Made by a program: the position numbers and the translations under genes
Assembly (NCBI GenBank): GCA_947623455.1
Contig: OX392527.1
Location: forward strand, 13,760,001 to 13,824,000
Origin: Mimachlamys varia
Lineage: Eukaryota; Mollusca; Bivalvia; Pectinida; Pectinidae
Length of the DNA: 64,000 bases
Reading direction: 5' to 3'
Notes under the pieces: generated by a model
Seen by the model: the letters and a program-made list of their open reading frames with translations, nothing else
What the model was told of the DNA's origin: nothing
Database searches by the model: none
Shown here: piece by piece, positions 12,001 to 24,499 of the stretch
Numbering within the stretch: position 1 is the stretch's first letter
How the letters are laid out: the number at the start of each line of letters is the position of its first letter

Positions 12001-14670
12001 AGTATAGGGACACAGGTGGGTACTGTAATTCTACAACAGAAGTATAGGGACACAGGTTGGTACTGTTATTCTACAACAGAAGTATAGGGACACAGGTGGG
12101 TACTGTAATTCTACAACAGAAGTATAGGGACACAGGTGGGTACTGTAATTCTACAACAGAAGTATAGGGACACAGGTGGGTACTGTAATTCTACAACAAA
12201 AGTATAGGGACACAGGTGGGTACTGTAATGCTACAACAGAAGTATAGGGACACAGGTGGCTACTGTAATTCTACAACAGAAGTATAGGGACACAGGTGGG
12301 TACTGTAATGCTACAACAGAAGTATAGGGACACAGGTGGGTACTGTAATTCTACAACAGAAGTATAGAGACACAGGTGGGTACTGTAATGCTACAACAAA
12401 AGTATAGGGACACAGGTGGGTACTGTAATGCTACAACAGAAGTATAGGGACACAGGTGGGTACTGTAATTCTACAACAGAAGTATAGGGACACAGGTTGG
12501 TACTGTAATTCTACAACAGAAGTATAGGGACACAGGTGGGTACTGTAATGCTACAACAGAAGTATAGGGACACAGGTGGGTACTGTAATGCTACAACAAA
12601 AGTATAGGGACACAGGTGGGTACTGTAATTCTACAACAGAAGTATAGGGACACAGGTGGGTACTGTAATGCTACAACAGAAGTATAGGGACACAGGTGGG
12701 TACTGTAATTCTACAACAGAAGTATAGGGACACAGGTGGGTACTGTAATTATACAACAGAAGTATAGGGACACAAGTGGGTACTGTAATGCTACAACAAA
12801 AGTATAGGGACACAGGTGGGTACTGTAATGCTACAACAGAAGTATAGGGACACAGGTGGGTACTGTAATGCTACAACAGAGGTATAGGGACACAGGTGGG
12901 TACTGTAATTCTACAACAAAAGTATAGGGACACAGGTGGGTACTGTAATTCTAAAACAGAAGTATAGGGACACAGGTGGGTACTGTAATGCTACAACAGA
13001 AGTATTGGGACACAGGTGGGTACTGTAATGCTACAACAGAAGTATAGGGACACAGGTGGGTACTGTAATTCTACAACAGAAGTATAGAGACACAAGTGGG
13101 TACTGTAATGCTACAACAAAAGTATAGGGACACAGGTGGGTACTGTAATTCTACAACAGAAGTATAGGGACACAGGTGGGTACTGTAATGCTACAACAGA
13201 AGTATAGGGACACAGGTGGGTACTGTAATTCTACAACAGAAGTATAGGGACACAGGGGGGTACTGCAATTCTACAACAAAAGTATAGGGACACAGGTGTG
13301 TACTGTAATTATACACAGATGGGTACTGTAATTCTACAACAGAAGTATAGGGACACAGGTGGGTACTGCAATTCTACAACAGAAGTATAGGGACACAGGT
13401 GGGTACTGTAATTCTACAACAGCAGTATATAGGGATACAGGTGGGTACTGTTATTCTACAACAAAAGTATAGGGACATAGGTGGGTACTGTAATGCTACA
13501 ACAGAAGTATAGAGACACAGGTGGGTACTGTAATTCTACAACAAAAGTATAGGGACATAGGTGGGTACTGTAATTCTACAACAGAAGTACAGGGACATAG
13601 GTGGGTACTGTAATTCTACAACAAAAGTATAGGGACATAGGTGGGTACTGTAATGCTACAACAGAAGTATAGAGACACAGGTGGGTACTGTAATTCTACA
13701 ACAAAAGTATAGGGACATAGGTGGGTACTGTAATTCTACAACAGAAGTATAGAGACACAGGTGGGTACTGTAATTCTACAACAAAAGTATAGGGACATAG
13801 GTGGGTACTGTAATTCTACAACAGAAGTATAGGGACATAGGTGGGTACTGTAATTCTACAACAGAAGTATAGGGACACAGGTGGGTACTGTAATTCTACA
13901 ACAGAAGTATAGGGACACAGGTGGGTACTGTAATTCTACAACAGCAGTATATAGGGATACAGGTGGGTACTGTAATTCTACAACAGAAGTACAGGGACAC
14001 AGGTGGGTACTGTAATGCTACAACTGTTACAACAGTATATAGGGATACAGGTGGGTACTGTAATTCTACAACAAAAGTATAGGGACATAGGTGGGTACTG
14101 TAATGCTACAACAGAAGTATAGGGACACAGGTGGGTACTGTAATGCTACAACAGAAGTATAGAGACACAGGTGGGTACTGTAATTCTACAACAGAAGTAC
14201 AGGGACATAGGTGGGTACTGTAATTCTACAACAGAAGTATAGGGACACAGGTGGGTACTGTAATTCTACAACAGAAGTATAGGGACACAGGTGGGTACTG
14301 TAATTCTACAACAAAAGTATAGGGACACAGGTGGGTACTGTAATTCTACAACAAAAGTATAGGGACACAGGTGGGTACTGTAATTCTACAACATAAGTAT
14401 AGGGACACAGGTGGGTACTGTAATTCTACAACAGAAGTATAGGGACACAGGTGGGTACTATAATGCTACAACAGAAGTATGTAGGGATACAGGTGGGTAC
14501 TGTAATTCTACAACAGCAGTATATAGGGATACAGGTGGGTACTGTAATTCTACAACAGAAGTATAGGGACACAGGTGGGTACTGTAATGCTACAACAGAA
14601 GTATATAGGGATACAGGTGGGTACTGCAAGTATACAACAGAAGTACAGGGACATAGGTAGGTACATGGGT
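9056..14670. repeat. Minisatellite A, 40-bp unit, ~140 copies
   Basis: The unit is TACTGTAATTCTACAACAGA followed by AGTATAGGGACACAGGTGGG. From 9060 to about 13300 the register is exactly 40 bp. From 13300 to 14670 units of 40-44 bp mix, with AGCAGTATATAGGGATACAG variants. Sixty-residue ORFs recurring on the minus strand (3 units of 40 bp) are read-through of the array and not genes. Confidence 0.97.
9981..13180. repeat. 1,600-bp higher-order tandem duplication inside minisatellite A
   Basis: Rare variants recur at a constant offset of 1,600 bp (40 units): AACAGGTGGC at about 10011/11611, AGTATATGGA at 10361/11961, CACAGGTTGG with TACTGTTATT at 10451/12051, CTAAAACAGA at 11351/12951, AGTATTGGGA at 11401/13001. 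The blocks 9981-11580 and 11581-13180 differ at only a few units (for example near 10650 versus 12250). Confidence 0.9.
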
Positions 14671-14958
14671 TCTAATCAATCATAATATCATAATTGTTTG
14701 CAACGTATTTAGTAAATTCAACATACATAGAAAGAAGTACATATGAAATCAAACTTGCCATGTCATTGCCATCACTAGATGTTCTTTTTATTTATAACAC
14801 ACTGTACATGTGGTCCTGCGAGGTGTCGCGGCTATTTCATACTATATTTGATGTCGCTATATATTTGGCACTGGCTTTCCCAATAGTTAAACTGACCACA
14901 TTGAAAACTGCCTACATGGTATTTAATTATCAAATACAGATTCTTACATCTGGATATA
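14671..14958. other. No gene seen
   Basis: Short unique AT-rich stretch between minisatellite A and the pogo-like element. Confidence 0.5.
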
Positions 14959-15878
14959 CAGTCAAACTTCGATGTTTCGAACTTTGCGGGACCGTCGTGA
15001 AAACTTCGATACATCGGGACTTCGACTCATGAATATTGAACATCGAACATCGAGCACCGACATGCATGCACTGTACATAACAAGAACCAATGCAGTGCTA
15101 GTGTAACCTAACACAGGCTGAGAAATTGTCAACTTAATTTTTCGAAGCCTGGGTTGATATTCCGATATGGTAAATCTTGTGCGTGATGTTGCCGAGAATG
15201 ATTCTCATTCGTCGCTTGTTTTGATGATTTGAATGAAAATTAAAAACTAATTATATACAATTAACATTTTATTAAAATGCACACAGGTAAACATAACAAT
15301 ACACTGAAATATGATAGTAGTACGTACCATTTCTTTGACATTGATCTCGACAAGGCCTGTTTACAATAGAAAATTACTTCCGGTCAATGTATCTTACGGA
15401 ATGTTCAGATAAAACGACGGCGGCGAAGATCAACGCTAATTGACTATCACCTTTCGTCATATGTACTTCACACTGTTGTATTTAAGAAAACAATGGAGAG
15501 GTTACCAGTTATCAGTGTCAGTTTATTACCTGTGAATTATTAATTCTTAGTTGTGTAAACATGGTCGCCAGTCGCCACTACTGTTCTCGGGATATCGACA
15601 CACGCGACCGTGGATGTGTGAAAATGACCGCGGGGCAATTTATTGCGCTCGTACGGGTAAAATTTTCACTTCGATTTATTAGTAGTAATTTTCAATGTTT
15701 TCATAACGAACGGGTCAGATTAAAACTTCGATACAGCGAAAAATTCGATTCATAGAAGTTCGATTCATGAATAGTAAAATAAGTAGTGTTATATAATGAA
15801 AAAAATCGGGACTTTGCCAAAAGTTCGACACATCGAGAAATTCGAATCATCGAAGTTCGATTAATCGAGGTTTGACTG
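14959..15878. mobile_element. Non-autonomous pogo/Tigger-like DNA transposon
   Basis: Inverted ends: CAGTCAAACTTCGATGTTTC on the left; on the right, read on the minus strand, CAGTCAAACCTCGATTAATC. The element is flanked on both sides by TA, the Tc1/mariner/pogo target. Length 920 bp. There is no transposase ORF. It shares its outer nine bases (CAGTCAAAC) with the element at 30951-32371. Confidence 0.75.
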
Positions 15879-16220
15879 TATGTATTTGCAATTCTACTTG
15901 AATGTAAAAATCGTTGGTTCACTAAATTGTCAGTGTGTATAATTAGCCATTTCGAGTTAAATTCAACAAAAATCATACTCTTGTAAATACAATTGCAATT
16001 TAAGGAAGTATTTCATTTTATTCTTCCTCCTTTCTAAGCCACAACTATTACCCTGATCAGCCTAACTGATAACATACATCTACCACTTTTTACTGTTAAA
16101 GCCACTTTCATATCACTCTATATAGATTTGTATTGGATGAAATTATTATATAATTATCAATAATGTGTTCATACGGAAATATCCATGTCATTGGGTACCG
16201 CAACAAATTAAATAACACTA
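15879..16220. other. No gene seen
   Basis: AT-rich spacer between the pogo-like element and minisatellite B. Confidence 0.5.
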
Positions 16221-19200
16221 ATATGAGTAGGAGTAGGGGAGACTATATCAAGTTCAGCCTGTAACTGTAGGAGTAGGGGGAGACTGTATCAAGTTCAGCC
16301 TGTAACTGTAGGAGTAGGGGAGACTATATCAAGTTCAGCCTGTAACTGTAGGAGTAGGGGAGACTATATCAAGTTCAGCCTGTAACTGTAGGAGTAGGGG
16401 AGACTATATCAAGTTCAGCCTGTAACTGTAGGAGTAGGGGAGACTATATCAAGTTCAGCCTGTAACTGTAGGAGTAGGGGAGACTGTATCAAGTTCAGTC
16501 TGTAACTGTAGGAGTAGGGGGAGACTGTATCAAGTACAGCCTGTAATTGTAGGAGTAGGGGAGACAATATCAAGTTCAGCCTGTAACTGTAAAAGTAGGG
16601 GGAGACTGTATCAAGTTCAGCCTGTAATTGTAGGAGCAGGGGAGACTGTATCAAGTACAGCCTGTAACTGTAGGAGTAGGGGAGACTGTATCAAGTACAG
16701 CCTGTAACTGTAGGAGTAGGGGAGACTGTATCAAGTTCAGCCTGTAATTGTAGGAGTAGGGGAGACTGTATCAAGTTCAGACTGTAATTGTAGGAGTAGG
16801 GGAGACTGTATCAAGTTCAGCCTGTAACTGTAGGAGTAGGGGAGACTGTATCAAGTTCAGTCTGTATCTGTAGGAGTAGGGGAGACTGTATCAAGTTCAG
16901 CCTGTAACTGTAGGAGTAGGGGAGACTGTATCAAGTTCAGCCTGTCACTGTAGGAGAAAGGAAGACTTATCAAGTTCAGACTGTAATTGTAGGAGTAGGG
17001 GAGACTGTATCAAGTTCAGACTGTAATTGTAGGAGTAGGGGAGACTATATCAAGTTCAGACTGTAACTGTAGGAGTAGGGGAGACTGTATCAAGTACAGC
17101 CTGTAACTGTAGGAGTAGGGGAGACTATATCAAGTTCAGACTGTAACTGTAGGAGTAGGGGAGACTGTATCAAGTTCAGACTGTACCGGTAGGAGTAGGG
17201 GAGACTGTATCAAGTTCAGACTGTAATTGTAGGAGTAGGGGAGACTGTATCAAGTTCAGCCTGTAACTGTAAAAGTAGGGGGAGACTGTATCAAGTTCAG
17301 CCTGTAATTGTAGGAGCAGGGGAGACTGTATCAAATACAGCCTGTAATTGTAGGAGTAGGGGAGACTGTATCAAGTTCAGCCTGTAACTGTAAAAGTAGG
17401 GGGAGACTGTATCAAGTTCAGCCTGTAATTGTAGGAGTAGGGGAGACTGTATCAAGTTCAGACTGTAATTGGAGGAGTAGGGGAGACTATATCAAGTTCA
17501 GCCTGTAACTGTAAAAGTAGGGGGAGACTGTATCAAGTTCAGCCTGTAATTGTAGGAGCAGGGGAGACTGTATCAAGTACAGCCTGTAATTGTAGGAGCA
17601 GGGGAGACTGTATCAAGTTCAGACTGTAATTGTAGGAGTAGGGGAGACTGTATCAAGTTCAGCCTGTAATTGTAGGAGCAGGGGAGACTGTATCAAGTTC
17701 AGACTGTAATTGTAGGAGTAGGGGAGACTGTATCAAGTTCAGCCTGTAATTGTAGGAGTAGGGGAGACTGTATCAAGTTCAGACTGTAATTGTAGGAGTA
17801 GGGGAGACTATATCAAGTTCAGCCTGTAACTGTAAAAGTAGGGGGAGACTGTATCAAGTTCAGCCTGTAATTGTAGGAGCAGGGGAGACTGTATCAAGTA
17901 CAGCCTGTAACTGTAGGAGTAGGGGAGACTGTATCAAGTTCAGACTGTAATTGTAGGAGTAGGGGAGACTGTATCAAGTTCAGACTGTAACTGTAGGAGT
18001 AGGGGAGACTGTATCAAGTTCAGACTGTAACTGTAGGAGTAGGGGAGACTGTATCAAGTTCAGGCTGTAATTGTAGGAGTAGGGTAGACTGTATCAAGTT
18101 CAGCCTGTAACTGTAGGAGTAGGGGAGACTGTATCAAGTTCAGCCTGTAACTGTAGGAGTAGGGGAGGTTGAGTTCAGCCTGTAATTGTAGGAGTAGGGG
18201 AGACTGTATCAAGTACAGCCTGTAACTGTAGGAGTAGGGGAGACTGTATCAAGTTCAGTCTGTAACTGTAGGAGTAGGGGAGACTGTATCAAGTTCAGCC
18301 TGTAACTGTAGGAGTAGGGGAGACTGTATCAAGTTCAGCCTGTAATTGTAGGAGCAGGGGAGACTGTATCAAGTACAGCCTGTAACTGTAGGAGTAGGGG
18401 AGACTGTATCAAGTTCAGACTGTAATTGTAGGAGTAGGGGAGACTGTATCAAGTTCAGACTGTAACTGTAGGAGTAGGGGAGACTGTATCAAGTTCAGAC
18501 TGTAACTGTAGGAGTAGGGGAGACTGTATCAAGTTCAGGCTGTAATTGTAGGAGTAGGGTAGACTGTATCAAGTTCAGCCTGTAACTGTAGGAGTAGGGG
18601 AGACTGTATCAAGTTCAGCCTGTAACTGTAGGAGTAGGGGAGGTTGAGTTCAGCCTGTAATTGTAGGAGTAGGGGAGACTGTATCAAGTACAGCCTGTAA
18701 CTGTAGGAGTAGGGGAGACTGTATCAAGTTCAGTCTGTAACTGTAGGAGTAGGGGAGACTGTATCAAGTTCAGCCTGTAACTGTAGGAGTAGGGGAGACT
18801 GTATCAAGTTCAGCCTGTAATTGTAGGAGCAGGGTAGACTGTATCAAGTTCGGCCTGTAACTGTAGGAGTAGGGGAGGTTGAGTTCAGCCTGTAATTGTA
18901 GGAGTAGGGGAGACTGTATCAAGTTCGGTCTGTAACTGTAGGAGTAGGGGAGGTTGAGTTCAGCCTGTAATTGTAGGAGTAGGGGAGACTGTATAAAGTT
19001 CGGCCTGTAACTGTAGGAGAAGAGGAGACTGTATCAAGTTCAGCCTGTAACTGTAGGAGTATGGGAGGTTGAGTTCAGCCTGTAATTGAAGGAGTAGGGG
19101 AGACTGTATAAAGTTCGGCCTGTAACTGTAGGAGTAGAGGAGACTGTATCAAGTTCAGTCTGTAACTGTAGGAGTATGGGAGGTTGAGTTCAGCCTGTAA

Positions 19201-19406
19201 CTGTAGGAGTATGGGAGGTTGAGTTCAGCCTGTAATTGTAGGTGTAGGGGAGACTGTATCAAGTACAGCCTGTAACTGTAGGAGTAGGGGACCTTGTATC
19301 AAGTTGAGCCTGTAACTGTATGAGTAGGGGAGACTGTATGAAGTTCGTCATGTAACTGTAGGAGTAGGGGAAGTTGAGTTCAGCCTGTAATTGTAGGAGT
19401 AGGGGT
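16221..19406. repeat. Minisatellite B, 40-bp unit, ~80 copies
   Basis: The unit is GGAGTAGGGGAGACTGTATC followed by AAGTTCAGCCTGTAACTGTA, unrelated in sequence to minisatellite A but also 40 bp long. From about 18160 to the right end some units are replaced by a 35-bp form with GGGGAGGTTGAGTTCAGCC. A higher-order duplication with 475-bp offset (12 units minus 5 bp) covers roughly 17890-18830, seen from the 35-bp variants at 18166 and 18641. Confidence 0.96.
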
Positions 19407-19532
19407 TATGTCCACTGCACTTTAAGCTATTAAATAATGTACCAGTGATGAAGTAACAACAAAGTATATGTGTGTCTGCATTGTGAGCAATATGGTAATT
19501 TGTCTGTAAAACTTTGGCAAAAATTGTCCTAC

Positions 19533-22434
19533 CTTTTGTTTAAAAGCACTAGCTCCAGGGATTCCTCCCCCCATGTTGGAGGACGGGGAACCATACGAGT
19601 GGCCACTAGAGGGAGCCGTGGGGGCGGAGGCTCCGTACCCTCCTGGAGCTGATCCTGCATAGGATGGATTAGCTGGGGGCTGGTTGTACGCCTGTTGCTG
19701 GGGCTGGTTGTACCCCTGTTGTGGGGGCTGGCCATATCCCTGTTGCTGTGGGGGCTGGTAACCTGGACTTGAACCGTATGCTGGGGCTGGGGCACTGGAC
19801 TGAAACAGACAGTTGTGTATGAAATATCTAGTAAATAGTGTACTGATCATTATCCAAAGTATATAGAGGAAATATCTGTAGATACTTCTTTTTTTTTTGC
19901 AATGATACAACCATCCACACCAAAACTTAAACATTATTTTTAAAGTATACTTGAAGTTGAATTTGATTGTTTTTAAATCTGACTTTATGTTATGTACTTT
20001 TACTCGTGATGTATACCTTATGTTGACAAATTATCACTTTAACTTATTAAATAGGACTTTAATCTGGATTATAACATTAATGAAGTATGCTATTGTTATA
20101 AGGGCAACTCATTACATTTGAGTTGCTTGGGATATTCCAGGATATATGATGAGAGAACACGATTCAGGAGCTGTTGAAACTTGGTATTTGTAAATACGCA
20201 TCCATTTTGAACTGTCTTTTAACTTCGGCTTGTTGTTGAAGTGGGTCTGGCCTGAATTATTTTCAATTCTTTGGATTTTTCTGTCAAGAGTTTCTTGTTA
20301 GTTACCGCTCAGGTTTACTTCGTTTTAGGCTTATTTTTGCATGGTTATCAACTGGATCTTTTTTTTTCAGAATTTTTCGGAATCGAGAAAAATTCCCTGA
20401 AGTTACGTACATTGGGCCTTTAATGCCGGCAAATAATTTTAAACTCTAGTTCTACCGACGCTGCTTTTACATTTCTGTATTAAATCACCTTACCTGATAT
20501 GGTTGCTGGGAAGGCTGACCGTAACTCGGCATGGCTGGCTGAGGAGGGGGTGCTCCGCCATATCCCGCAGGAGGGGCACCGTAACCAGGGGCTCCCCCGT
20601 ATCCTGGTCCTGGTGGAGGTGCAGATCCTCCCTGTGATACAATCATTACAGCAGAGTTCTTAATGAATATGTATACATATTGTATTTATTGTTATTACAA
20701 CACCAGTGTGCGAAAGTCGCGATAGACTGATAGACAGAGGCCACAGGAAAACCTGTTGATCTATGCAAAAAGCTAGTACAGCAGACAATTGACAAAGATG
20801 GAAAAATTCAGTCTACAGAAATTTTGTTTGGTCTATGCAATTTGAAATATTCATAGACCAATTGTCTATGGAACTTCATGAATTACTTTCGCACACTGCA
20901 AGACCTTTCCTGAAACAAGCAAACATTCTGATCTAGATCATACATGATTTACTTCATCACTATGAAGCACAAACAATTTTCTCTGTCACCAAACTCATCA
21001 ATGTGGATATTAAATAAAACACAGACATGGTGCTTACCATGTAATTACTATTTAATTATCTGTGTAAGTTCCCGTACATTCTCCGAAAAATAATGATGCA
21101 TTTCCGAGCATGCGCACCATCACTTGCACATGACACATCAACAATACTTACTATGAATAATGAAAGTCCATCATAATACCTGCTGATGTAACTTGCTCAG
21201 GTGTTTTTATCATTGTTCAAACATAGATGCACCTTTGTTGACAGGTAGCAGTACTAAACTGCTATGTTATAAACTTACCCCAAAGCCTATGCCCCCTGGC
21301 TGGGGTTGAGCAGGGTAGCCAGGCATTCCCCCAGGGGCCCCAGGCTGTCCATAGGCAGCTGCAGATGCTGACTCAGGGGTCGGCATACCCATCTGAAAGT
21401 GAAATATCGTTTTAAACATGAAGCATTTATTTACGTTAACTTTCTAGCCACTCACACAGTAATACAGATTTATACAGCAAACACAAATTAACAAGCAAAA
21501 AGTTTCCAAATAGCTGATCAAAGCAAAGTATTATACATTTTTACCAAACAATCTAAAGAATTGATCAAATTACCAGGTATATGAATGCAAATTCTCACAT
21601 ACACCATATGGATTTTTGGAAGCTTTGGAAGTGTTCCACCTTGGATAGTTTGAAAAAAATAGTTTGTAAATTATATTTAGATGAAGCTGAATCCCTGAAG
21701 CATGTATTAACCTGGGGCTTTATCATCCCTCTTTTTAGGTCCGGTAAACGGACCCATTCCCAATGAAAAAAAGGTGTGATTTTTCCCAAATTTCCTCTTA
21801 AAAATTCCCAATTCAGACACTTGAAAAAAATTGGTTGTTTAACATTGTTTTAGGAGCTTCTTTTGACAATAATTTTAATATGGAACATGAAAGATGGCTG
21901 TAAATGTCATGAGTACTGATCATGACAGTGCTTTAAAGAATTAGGAAAGAAATAATGTATTTAGTAACTAAGTTGTTATAATGGTGTTTGTCAAAATGTC
22001 CCAAATAGCTGTTATGTCAATCAATTTTTCCCAATTTGATCTCGGGGTCCAATTCCCAAAACCCCTTGATAAAGCCCTGAAACCTGCTCTATTTTACACA
22101 AATGCCTTCATCATGGCAATTGTTAATATAGATCTGTCACTTGTAACTGCTTCATGAAATGTGAACACTGCTTCAATTACTCAATATAACATGTGATAAT
22201 TAAACTTACACCCCCTCCAAAGCCCTGTGGTTGCTGGAAACCTCCTCCTCCTGGCTGAGGGTATCCACCACCTGGTTGTGGGTAGCCGCCAGGCTGTGGC
22301 ATTCCACCTGGTTGTGGCATTCCTCCTGGTTGTGGTATTCCACCTTGCTGAGGATAGCCTCCGCCCATTTGTGGTGGAGCATATCCACCACCAGGGTAAC
22401 CAGGGTTACCACCTCCTTGGTAAGGGTAGCTCAT
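19533..22434 (-). CDS. Annexin A7/A11-like protein, Pro/Gly/Gln/Tyr-rich N-terminal part (four exons)
   Basis: Four exons, all phase 0 with consensus sites: 22434-22210 (ATG at 22434; [16 protein letters not shown] start, then [12 protein letters not shown] repeats; donor GTAAGT), 21392-21279, 20631-20494 and 19799-19533 (donor GTAGGA). Together they code 248 residues of low-complexity G/Y/P/Q sequence ending in [16 protein letters not shown]. Such a tail precedes the four annexin repeats in annexin A7 and A11 and the EF-hands in PEF proteins such as peflin; the MSYPY start favours annexin. In annexins the tail mediates self-association and partner binding, and the core binds membranes with calcium. 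No core exon was found to the left, so an intron of over 19 kb across both minisatellites, or a lost core, must be assumed. The exons are clear; the family is inferred. Confidence 0.6.
20163..20419 (+). mobile_element. piggyBac-like MITE, 5'-truncated copy
   Basis: Third and shortest copy of the family at 26980-27369 and 51421-51807. The right end ATTGGGCCT is followed by TTAA. The left ~130 bp are missing. It lies in the intron between the third and fourth annexin-like exons. Confidence 0.65.
20704..20898. mobile_element. MITE with CAGTGTGCGAAAGT inverted ends
   Basis: 195 bp with 14-bp perfect terminal inverted repeats (CAGTGTGCGAAAGT). The CAGTG start suggests a hAT-type element, but a clean 8-bp target duplication is not visible (flanks AACAC and CAAGACC are only similar). 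Inside an intron of the annexin-like gene. Confidence 0.6.
21715..22077. mobile_element. MITE with GGGCTTTATCA inverted ends
   Basis: 363 bp bounded by GGGCTTTATCA and its reverse complement TGATAAAGCCC. No coding content. Inside the first coding intron of the annexin-like gene. Superfamily not assigned. Confidence 0.55.
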
Positions 22435-23880
22435 ATCAATGGAATAGGATAAGAAAAAAAATAATCTGAAAATAGAAAACATATACTCAGTGGAAACATG
22501 TCTTAATCTAATATTCAAAATTGCAAGAAACTAATAATTCAGTCTTCTAGAAGCTGTGAAGGTTTATATGATGTTGAAAGCTATGTCTGGTATGGTTGTT
22601 TTTTGAGTTTGTGAATATACACACTGTAGGTCTCTGTTAATGTGCAAGATAAAAAATTTTCAAGTCAGTGCCTTTTTAAAAATACAAATAACATTATTTC
22701 TTTAGAGATCTACAGCCTATGTAAATGTAGTGATGGTTTTTAACAGATTATATGTCAGAAAAATATATGTTTGGTTTATTTTGGTTTACGTCCTAGTAAC
22801 AGCTAGGGTCACTTAAGGACGTGACAGGTTTTGGAGGTGGAGGAAAGCCGGAGTACACAGAGAAAACCACCAACCTACGATCAGTACCTGGCAACTGCCC
22901 CAGTTGGGTTTTGAACTCGTAATCCAGAAGTGAAAGACTAGTGGTAGAATGTCGGGACACCTTAACCACTCAGTCACCGTGGCCCCTCTGCTTCCATGTA
23001 CATGTATCGCTACGTAGATATTTTTCATAGGTGGCCTTTAAAAGCTAAAAGCGTCATGTACATCTCTTTTTACTTATTACAAAAGTTTGCGTTGTTCTTT
23101 CCACTTTTCTGGATCAATGGGGGTGATGATTTTTTTTAATATTTCTGGCCCATAAGGGTTGAGATGCCTCTTTTCAAATTTGAATGCTTAAAGTCAAATG
23201 AAGAGCATCAATATAGTCTTTCAGTAGAACATTGTAATACATGTCCATAAAGTACGGGTAATTGCACAATTCCCGTTTATTTCGCAATAATTGTCAGTGT
23301 AAAAATGAATACAGTGCAGGCACATCAAATCATGTTTTATTCTGTCTTTTTTAAAAAAAAAAAAACTCTTAATTTCATTAAAGGATGTCATCACTTCATG
23401 AATCCATATATATTATAATGTAATTTCTACATAACATACAGTACAGATTCCTATTCAATTGACAGTTAATTAGGGTACAGTAAAGAGAGTTGATAGACTA
23501 CTGATACAAAGATGAAATTTCATGAGCATTCACTTAACAATAACACGACAGTACAGATGTTTTAAATAGGCATGCCTATTCTGTTGTGTTATTTTTTAAC
23601 CGACACATTTGTAAAACACTCTCCCCTCCTCTAAGTCTCTCACGACTGATGACCCGTGTCCGTCTGCCGGTTACGATGTAACAAGCATGTTTATATCTCG
23701 GCCCTTTTCATGGGTATACATATACTTAAACCGCGTCCAGTAACATATCATTTACCACCCATTTAAACATACAGAAATATCTCCAAAGACTTATTCCTGT
23801 CGATTCTCACCTTTTCGGTAGCTGATGAGAGCTTCCGGTCTTGGATTGCTAGTAAAGTTTTTGTTAGAGTAATCTCCCCT
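22435..23880 (-). other. 5' untranslated exons and first intron of the annexin-like gene (inferred)
   Basis: The acceptor TTCTATTTTCAG before position 22465 gives 31 nt of UTR ahead of the ATG. A matching donor AAAAG|GTGAGAATC lies at 23811/23810, so a non-coding first exon probably occupies about 23811-23880. That places the promoter just right of 23880. No TATA box is obvious. Confidence 0.4.
22765..22985 (-). mobile_element. tRNA-derived SINE
   Basis: Read on the minus strand it begins with GGGGCCACGGTGACTGAGTG (A box in GTGACTGAGTGGTTAAGG), with a B box GAGTTCAAAACCC about 55 bp on. A conserved body follows, ending near AAACCAAA. A second, headless copy lies at 6486-6625. It sits in the inferred first intron of the annexin-like gene. 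Confidence 0.8.
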
Positions 23881-24499
23881 TAAAATGACAAAAAAATCCA
23901 TTAAAACGGAGAGCGGATTCATTTACCATCTTCTTCTTTGATCATACACCCTCCATCAAAAATGATGATTACGGGTAAATCGATCCATTTCTTTCTTGCG
24001 GAACATAATACAATAAAAGACTAAACCAACAATGTATATATATAATGAGAGACATAGCTAGACGCAAAAGAGACATGGTTTTAGTCCCAATAGTTAAGTT
24101 TTTCTGCCCATATTTACAAATAGCAAAAGGCCCCAATGGGCCTGATTCACTCATCTACTAGTAAAAAAAAAAAACATCTATATAAATTATATAGTGAAAT
24201 ATGAATGATTCAACAAAAATATAAAAACAAAAGTTTATTTTTTTTTTCTTTTTATGTTATTAATTGTCTAATACCATAATGAAAATAATAGCCAAGTTTC
24301 AGCTTGATACGTCAGGCGGTTAAATTTCACACAAAAAGATCAACTATCAGACACTGAACAAGTTTTCAGTGTATCCTGATTGGAATCACTGCACACCTTT
24401 CACACTACCACCCTCTCCCCATCAGAAGGATGGATCTTTTCCCTTCTTATTTAAACTTTCATTTATGTATTAAATCTGAGTTCTACGAATTTCCCTTGA
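23881..24499. other. No gene seen
   Basis: Putative promoter side of the annexin-like gene, then AT-rich sequence. A fragment AAAAGGCCCCAATGGGCCTG near 24126 resembles the left end of the Helitron-like family seen at 34750. Confidence 0.4.

Noticed and set aside
9471..14629. Repeated 60-residue minus-strand ORFs rich in SLYFCC and PTCVPI
   Set aside because: They are translations of the 40-bp minisatellite unit and recur only because three units make 120 bp.
9056..19406. CRISPR-like direct repeats
   Set aside because: Units follow one another without unique spacers, and the DNA is clearly animal.
22206..22469. Several alternative-frame ORFs over the first annexin-like exon on both strands
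   Set aside because: They are shadows of the GC-rich, repetitive coding exon.
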